Shown here: in pieces, positions 59,301 to 64,000 of the stretch
How the letters are laid out: every line of letters begins with the position of its first letter
Position numbering within the stretch: the first letter of the stretch is position 1
Source: Hansfordia pulvinata
Lineage: Eukaryota > Ascomycota > Sordariomycetes > Xylariales
Direction: 5' to 3'
DNA length: 64,000 bases
NCBI GenBank assembly: GCA_006538405.1
Contig: BJKQ01000009.1
Span: 1,002,001-1,066,000 of the forward strand
The notes under the pieces: model-generated
The model's input: only the letters and a program-made list of their open reading frames with translations
Database searches by the model: none
What the model was told of the DNA's origin: nothing
Translations under genes and position numbers: made by a program

Positions 59301-61634
59301 ATGGCAACCCTGGTCCCGCTCGAGGCGTCGCAGTTCCACCCGGGGGAGCGGGAGATGCAGCGGCTGATGCGGGTGCCGGCGCGGCGGGACAACCCGACGG
59401 TGCCGGGGCTGTCGGGGGCGCACGGGCGGCGGGTGGCGGCGTCGCCGCTGGTGGCCGTTGGGACGCTGGACCGGCGGGGGCGACCGTGGGCGTCGGTGTG
59501 GGGCGGGGAGGCCGGGTTCTGCAGGCCTGTGCCTGTTCCTGACGAGTCTGGGTCCGGTGGTGGTGGTGGGTTGTTGCTGGGCTTCCGGCTGCCGGCTGTG
59601 GATGCGCGGTTCGACCCTGTGCTGTGGGAGCTCTGTGCTGTTGTTGATGATGATGATGAAGGAGAGAAGCACCGGCGGCAGATTGTCAGCGAGCGGGTGG
59701 TGCAGCACGAGGGCGGGGGCAAGGTGATGGCAGGGCTGTCGATCGACCTGGAGACGCGGGACCGGGTCAAGCTGGCGGGGCGGATGGTGGGCGGGTGCGT
59801 GGCGGCGACGGAGCCCGGGCTGGGCGAGCTGCAGATGGCCATGGCCGTCGACGAGGCGCTGGGCAACTGCCCCAAGTACCTCAACCGGAAGCGCATCTCG
59901 CCGCGGGTGCCAAGGCCGGCTCTGGTGGGAGCGCCGCCAATGGACGCCGAAGAGGAACGGCGACGACGGCCGGCGGGGTCCGAGTCGAGGTCCGGGTCGA
60001 GGTCCGGGTCCGGGTCCGGGTCCGAGCTGGGCAACAACCGGCTGCTGTGCCCCGAGGCCGTCGACCTGGTGGGCCGCGCCGACCTGTTTTTCATCGCCAC
60101 CAAGCACGGCGCGGCAAGCATGGACGTCAATCACCGCGGGGGCCCCGCCGGGTTCGTGCGCCTGCTCCATTATCGTGACCAGGACGATCCGAAAAGCGGC
60201 GGCAGCACCGGCACCGGCACCGGAACGGGAACGGGCACGGCCCTCATCTACCCCGAGTACTCGGGCAACCGACTCTACCAGACGCTGGGCAACCTGCGGG
60301 GCGGCGACCCATGCGCGGGCCTCGTGTTCCCCGACTTCGCGACGGGCGACGTGCTGTACCTGACGGGGCGCGCCGAGGTTCTCGTCGGCGACCGCGCCGC
60401 CGCCTACCTGCCGCGCACCGGCCTGGCTGTCCGCGTCGACGTCGAAGAGGCGCGCTTCGTCCGGCAAGGGCTGGGCTTTCGCGGCTTCGCGCCGGGTTCT
60501 TCCTCGGGAGGGAGCGGCGCCGGCGCCGCGTCCCCGTACAACCCGCCAGTGCGCCGGCTGCTGACCGAGCAGCAGCAGCAGCAGCCCACGGGACAGGAGG
60601 GGGGTGGCTCGGGCGTCGCGGTCGCTAGGTTGCTGGACAGGCGGGCCATCACGCCGACGATCGCGCGGTACACGTTTGCGATATCGCCGGCAGCAGCAGC
60701 AGCAGCAGCGGCAGCGGCAGCAGGCGGAACGGGGATACCGGCGTGGCGGCCGGGCCAGCACGTCACGCTCGACTTTGGCGGCGAGCTCGACCACGGCTGG
60801 AGCCATATGCGCGACGACGACCCGCAGAGCCTCAACGACGACTTTGTGCGCACCTTTACCGTCAGCAACGCGCTGGCCGAGGGCGACACCTGTGCTGTCA
60901 CTACCACTGCTGCTGCGGGAGGCGGCGGAGGAGAAGAGCCGGCGGCGGCGTTGGTGGTCCGCGAGGGCGCCGAGCCGCGGCTCGACATCACTGTCCGCAG
61001 ACACGGCCCCGCGACGGCACTTCTGGCGCGCTGGAACCTGCGCGCCCCGCTCGAGCTGCCGGTGCTCGGGTTCGGCGGCGAGGAGGCGTTCCGGCTGCCG
61101 GTGCGCCGCCGCAGGGACCGCCCGGAGGCGGAGGGGCAGAAGGGCGGCTCGGCGCGCGCGGTGCTGCCCGTCTTCGTGGCGGCCGGGGTCGGCATCACGC
61201 CCATCATGGCGCAGGCGGCCGGTGTGCTCGGCGGTGGGGGCGACGACGGCGACGACGGCGACGACGACGGTGATGGTGATGATGAGCAGCGGCGGGGGCG
61301 GCGGATGGCGCTCGAGCTGGTCTGGAGCCTCAAGGCCGAGGACGCGGCGCTGGCGGTGCAGGTGCTGCGGGAGACGCCCGGGCTGGGGCCGGCGACCCGC
61401 CTCTTCGTGACGGGCGGCGACGATGCCGGGCCGGAGCAGGCGGCGGCGGCGCTGGACGCGGTGCGGGGGCTCGGCGCCGGCGTGTGCGCGCGGCGCGTGG
61501 GCCGGGCCGACGTGCTCTCGGCGGCCGCGGGCCGGCCGCGCAAGTTCTACTGCTGCACGGGGCCCGGCATGATGAAGGAGCTGCTGGGGTGGCTGGCCGA
61601 GGAGGACGTTGTCTTTGAGAGCTTCGAGTATTGA
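59301..61634 (+). CDS. PNPOx-like split-barrel protein fused to a ferredoxin-reductase-type FAD/NAD module
   Basis: Single exon, 777 aa. The N-terminal half (about 1-410) is a pyridoxamine-phosphate-oxidase-like flavin split barrel: RVAASPLVAVGTLDRRGRPW, FIATKHGAASMDVNHRGGP and the block from NRLYQTLGNL to GLVFPDFATGDVLYLTGRAE. The C-terminal half (about 450-777) is a ferredoxin-reductase-like oxidoreductase: FAD-binding FVRTFTVSNA, pyridine-nucleotide-binding VAAGVGITPIMAQ, and FYCCTGPGMMKELLGW near the end with terminal FESFEY. No 2Fe-2S motif is visible. Such fusions are known in fungi and bacteria; the substrate is unknown. Simple-sequence insertions interrupt both halves: a Ser/Arg/Gly run at about 230-250, Thr/Gly at about 305-315, a Gln run, an Ala run and an Asp/Gly run. 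GC content is very high, so long opposite-strand frames here are spurious. Confidence 0.85.
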   Translation: MATLVPLEASQFHPGEREMQRLMRVPARRDNPTVPGLSGAHGRRVAASPLVAVGTLDRRGRPWASVWGGEAGFCRPVPVPDESGSGGGGGLLLGFRLPAVDARFDPVLWELCAVVDDDDEGEKHRRQIVSERVVQHEGGGKVMAGLSIDLETRDRVKLAGRMVGGCVAATEPGLGELQMAMAVDEALGNCPKYLNRKRISPRVPRPALVGAPPMDAEEERRRRPAGSESRSGSRSGSGSGSELGNNRLLCPEAVDLVGRADLFFIATKHGAASMDVNHRGGPAGFVRLLHYRDQDDPKSGGSTGTGTGTGTGTALIYPEYSGNRLYQTLGNLRGGDPCAGLVFPDFATGDVLYLTGRAEVLVGDRAAAYLPRTGLAVRVDVEEARFVRQGLGFRGFAPGSSSGGSGAGAASPYNPPVRRLLTEQQQQQPTGQEGGGSGVAVARLLDRRAITPTIARYTFAISPAAAAAAAAAAAGGTGIPAWRPGQHVTLDFGGELDHGWSHMRDDDPQSLNDDFVRTFTVSNALAEGDTCAVTTTAAAGGGGGEEPAAALVVREGAEPRLDITVRRHGPATALLARWNLRAPLELPVLGFGGEEAFRLPVRRRRDRPEAEGQKGGSARAVLPVFVAAGVGITPIMAQAAGVLGGGGDDGDDGDDDGDGDDEQRRGRRMALELVWSLKAEDAALAVQVLRETPGLGPATRLFVTGGDDAGPEQAAAALDAVRGLGAGVCARRVGRADVLSAAAGRPRKFYCCTGPGMMKELLGWLAEEDVVFESFEY

Positions 61635-62541
61635 CGGGTGGGTCTGTGAGCGTTCAATCTTTTGGTATTGGTGGTTTGTGCCAAATAGGAGTTTACTAGA
61701 GATCCACATGTTATTTCGTCTTTGTGTGTATTCGTTCAGACATGAGGACGGACAACGGGAGGCCACCCAAGTTCATTCCATGATTCCACGCCATGTAGCC
61801 TCGTCCCTCATTCGTAACTACAGGTACTGTGGGATCTGCTGTGCGTGCTTCCGCCCACGATCCTGTCGTCCCCACCAGGCCAAACCGGCCGCTCTATCCG
61901 ATCAAAGGCGGGTTGCGCCTCGGCAGGTTGGTTCTAGAAGGGAGCCGGGCGGCCGCACCACGCTCCGCTCTGCCGAAAGCGCCGAAGAATCCGACGAGCG
62001 GGGAGCGGACATTCCGAGACGGCAGGAGCAGGAATCAGCGGGAGGGACTCAGCCAAGTGGCTAACCTGGGGTTAGTTGAATCCCGCCCGCACTCAACCGA
62101 CGGCGCAACGGGTGCCTTTGGCCGATTTTGTACGATTAGCGAGAGCCGGTAGAGGAACCTAAACTAAACACTCTACTCTAATCGGAGAGACCTTATGAGG
62201 TAGCTGTCGGGGCTATAGTTAGAAAGCCAACAGCGGAACGGATTCAACAAGGGATCCTGGATGCGATCGCTTCGCCGCCTTCTCTGCGTTGCGTGAAGCT
62301 ACCTAACCTACTGCTAGCTGCACAACTCGTGGGTTCGATTCGATCCAGGCATACGGCCCGCCGAGCACTGCCGTCCTATTTGCGTGCTGGGCGGTCAATG
62401 GCCTCCAGTCGCACCGAGTCATATAAGACCCTTGGGTAACGCCCGTTGATAATCCAGATTTCGAATTGGCCTTCACTCCCCCGTTAAGCCTCGCTTTTTT
62501 TCTTGGTGTTTCTTTCGTTCACTCTCTTGCTCTCATTCGCT
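61635..62541. other. intergenic
   Basis: About 0.9 kb after the fusion gene. A tRNA-like GGTTCGATT word near 62332 lacks the rest of a tRNA. No gene is supported. Confidence 0.5.
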
Positions 62542-62542
62542 T

Positions 62543-62617
<75 letters not shown>
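62542..62617 (+). repeat. (CT)n microsatellite
   Basis: About 76 nt of nearly uninterrupted CT dinucleotides, with one extra T, in the presumed leader of the following secreted-protein gene, about 180 bp before its ATG. Confidence 0.95.
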
Positions 62618-62621
<4 letters not shown>

Positions 62622-62796
62622 CTCTATCTCTCTCTTTGTACGAGTCCTCTGCTTTACGTCACTCACGTCACTCTCTTCCCGTCTCTTGCGGCCGGCTACA
62701 CACACCTCTCTTTCTCTTCAATTCGTCATCTCCCAACACCACACCCCGTCCATCAAAGAGACTTTCGAGCGAATCAACGCCACATCCGCCGCTACG

Positions 62797-63284
62797 ATGC
62801 GCTCCTCCGCCTTCATCACCTTGTACCTCGCTGCTCTGGCAGCTGCCAGCTACAGCAAGTGCTGCGTCGAAGATGTAAGTCGCCTCATCCGGCCGCCCGA
62901 TCCCGCTCATGAAATTGACAAACCCTCTTGTTTTTTTCTTTCCAGTGTTCCGGCTACTGCATCCCTCACCCGTCCCAGAGGCGCGGAATCAGCGTGGAGG
63001 CGGGCCCCGTCAAGGTGGACGTGGGCGACGGGCAGATCGTCGACGTCGAGGCCCCCGGCGCGGACGTGCGCGTCGGCAAGAGGAGCAGCGGCAGCGGCAG
63101 CGGCAGAAGCAAGGCCCGCCGCGACCTCATCGACGCCGGCGTCGACGCCCACGTCGGCCCCGTCGGCCTGGACGTCGGTGTCGCCGTCGGCAAGAAGAAG
63201 GCTCGCCGCGGCGCCGCCGGCTCGGGCGTCGTCTGCCCGAGCTCGCACCCCGTCGTCTGTGTTGCTGTCGAGCGCCGGGCTTGA
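62797..63284 (+). CDS. small secreted protein with valine/glycine/aspartate repeats
   Basis: Two exons (62797-62874, 62946-63284) with a 71-nt phase-0 intron (GTAAGT, T-rich end, CAG) give 138 aa. The signal peptide MRSSAFITLYLAALAAASYS is followed by a cysteine knot-like lead, KCCVED-CSGYCIPHP. The middle is made of short repeats of the type VxVDVGDGQIVDVEAPGADV and DAGVDAHVGPVGLDVGVAVG, alternating hydrophobic and small or charged residues. Each block is followed by basic pairs (VGKR, KKKARR), possible Kex2 cleavage sites. Two more cysteines lie in VVCPSSHPVVCVAVE near the end. I do not recognise the family. The pattern suggests a repeat-containing secreted peptide precursor or a cell-wall-associated effector-like protein; both are inference. 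Confidence 0.7.
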
Positions 63285-64000
63285 GAAGGGGAGGGTCGAA
63301 GGGTGTTTTTTTCCTCTTCTTCTTTTTCTGTTTTTTTTTTCCCCTTTCTTATCTTCTCTCATTCGTTCGACGGTTCTGTACGAGGGGTCTTTCGACACGA
63401 CTCTTCTACATATCCTTGTTGTACGTGTGTATTAACTAGACTGCATGGCATGGCATTGGCGAGGCGCTTCGTCTTTCAAGCGTCGCTCTGTTTCCACAAG
63501 AAATTGGAAGTACTTTTCACGAGTTGCACCGACAGAGTCGGACCTGCAAGGGTACTGTAGTCTTAGACGGCCTGACTTGGTCTTTATAATCCATTAGCCT
63601 CTATGATGCTTATCGCCCTGGTCAGCCTGGCCAGCTGTCAATAATATGCCGATTGGCCGAGGGGGGCCAGCCAAGATGTCGTCGGTTCTTTGATGGGATC
63701 TCTCTAGAAACGAAATGTCTTTTCTCATGCTGCGACTGGAGGTGCATGTACCTTAGATACATGTACATATTCGAACAAGACATCTTTCATCATCGTGCTG
63801 TCTAACTTACATGAAGTACCTACTACGAGTACCTGGTAGGTAATCTGATCATGAGGTACCTGTAGCCTACATCCACTTTCAGCACACCTGGAGATGCGCG
63901 GATGGATGCTGGCGCTGATGACGTCCAGTGGAGTGGAGGCGCCACCGGCTGCTCGCTTTAGCGGCTCATAGGGGCCCTGGGGCACCACCCGCTATATTCC
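63285..64000. other. 3' region and intergenic end of window
   Basis: T-rich 3' untranslated sequence of the secreted-protein gene (about 63300-63440), then intergenic DNA with TACCTA and TACGAGTA words at about 63815-63870. No gene is supported. Confidence 0.5.

Noticed and set aside
58809..61766. 985-codon open frame on the minus strand
   Set aside because: It lies antisense to the PNPOx/FNR gene, which has clear domains. Very high GC content in the sense gene removes stop codons on the other strand; the antisense peptide is Arg/Pro/His-rich with no domain.
62300..62350. tRNA B-box-like GGTTCGATTCGATCC
   Set aside because: No cloverleaf can be built around it.
1..64000. rRNA, CRISPR arrays, complete transposons or a secondary-metabolite cluster
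   Set aside because: None found by eye: no 5S-like sequence, no regularly spaced repeats, no transposase or reverse-transcriptase motifs, no polyketide or peptide synthase motifs.

Overview
This is a 64 kb nuclear window from a filamentous ascomycete, most likely a Sordariomycete. A hypocrealean is my best guess from general gene content, not from a search. The evidence is: genes split by 50-80 nt introns with GTRNGT donors, CTRAC-type branch sites and YAG acceptors; GC-rich coding sequence with C-ending codons; pyrimidine-rich leaders up to about 1 kb; a VIVID/ENVOY-type LOV photoreceptor; and intergenic DNA littered with TACCTA/TAGGTA and TACTCGTA/TACGAGTA palindromes. There is no rRNA, CRISPR, transposon or biosynthetic cluster that I can support.

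Layout. 1-4900: a tRNA-Thr(AGU) with an intron in otherwise empty DNA, then the C/T-rich leader of a DUF2433 metallophosphoesterase-like RGG protein (4917-7257, +). 8306-10325 (-): COQ5 and an 82-aa single-pass membrane protein. 12383-13815 (+): branched-chain 2-oxoacid dehydrogenase E1 alpha. 18827-24838 (+): the HECT ubiquitin ligase UFD4, preceded by 2 kb that includes an unexplained codon-like open stretch. 25955-28937 (-): a large disordered protein with an ASCH/PUA-like domain. 30486-31805 (+): a peroxisomal alpha/beta hydrolase ending in SKL. 33158-34101 (-): the complex I 30 kDa subunit. 36645-42207 (+): the CCR4-NOT ubiquitin ligase NOT4 with two alternative 3' ends. 45659-46531 (+): VIVID/ENVOY. 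48623-49282 (-): a Roadblock/LAMTOR-type protein. 52148-52580 (+): a small cysteine-containing secreted protein. 56160-58060 (+): a KCH-type potassium transporter. 59301-61634 (+): a PNPOx-like/ferredoxin-reductase fusion. 62797-63284 (+): a second small secreted protein.

The genes are not a pathway cluster. Most are single-copy housekeeping functions: mitochondrial respiration and amino-acid catabolism (COQ5, BCKDHA, NDUFS3), ubiquitin and mRNA control (UFD4, NOT4), nutrient and ion physiology (LAMTOR-like, KCH) and light sensing (VIVID). The right third is gene-poor and holds the two secreted proteins that could face the environment or a host.

Three places in two long conserved-looking genes (UFD4 and the ASCH protein) need exactly one extra base beside a short homopolymer to keep one reading frame. 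This is best explained by base-call errors in the assembly, and gene models from this assembly should be read with that in mind. All functions were assigned by eye from motifs; no search was run.
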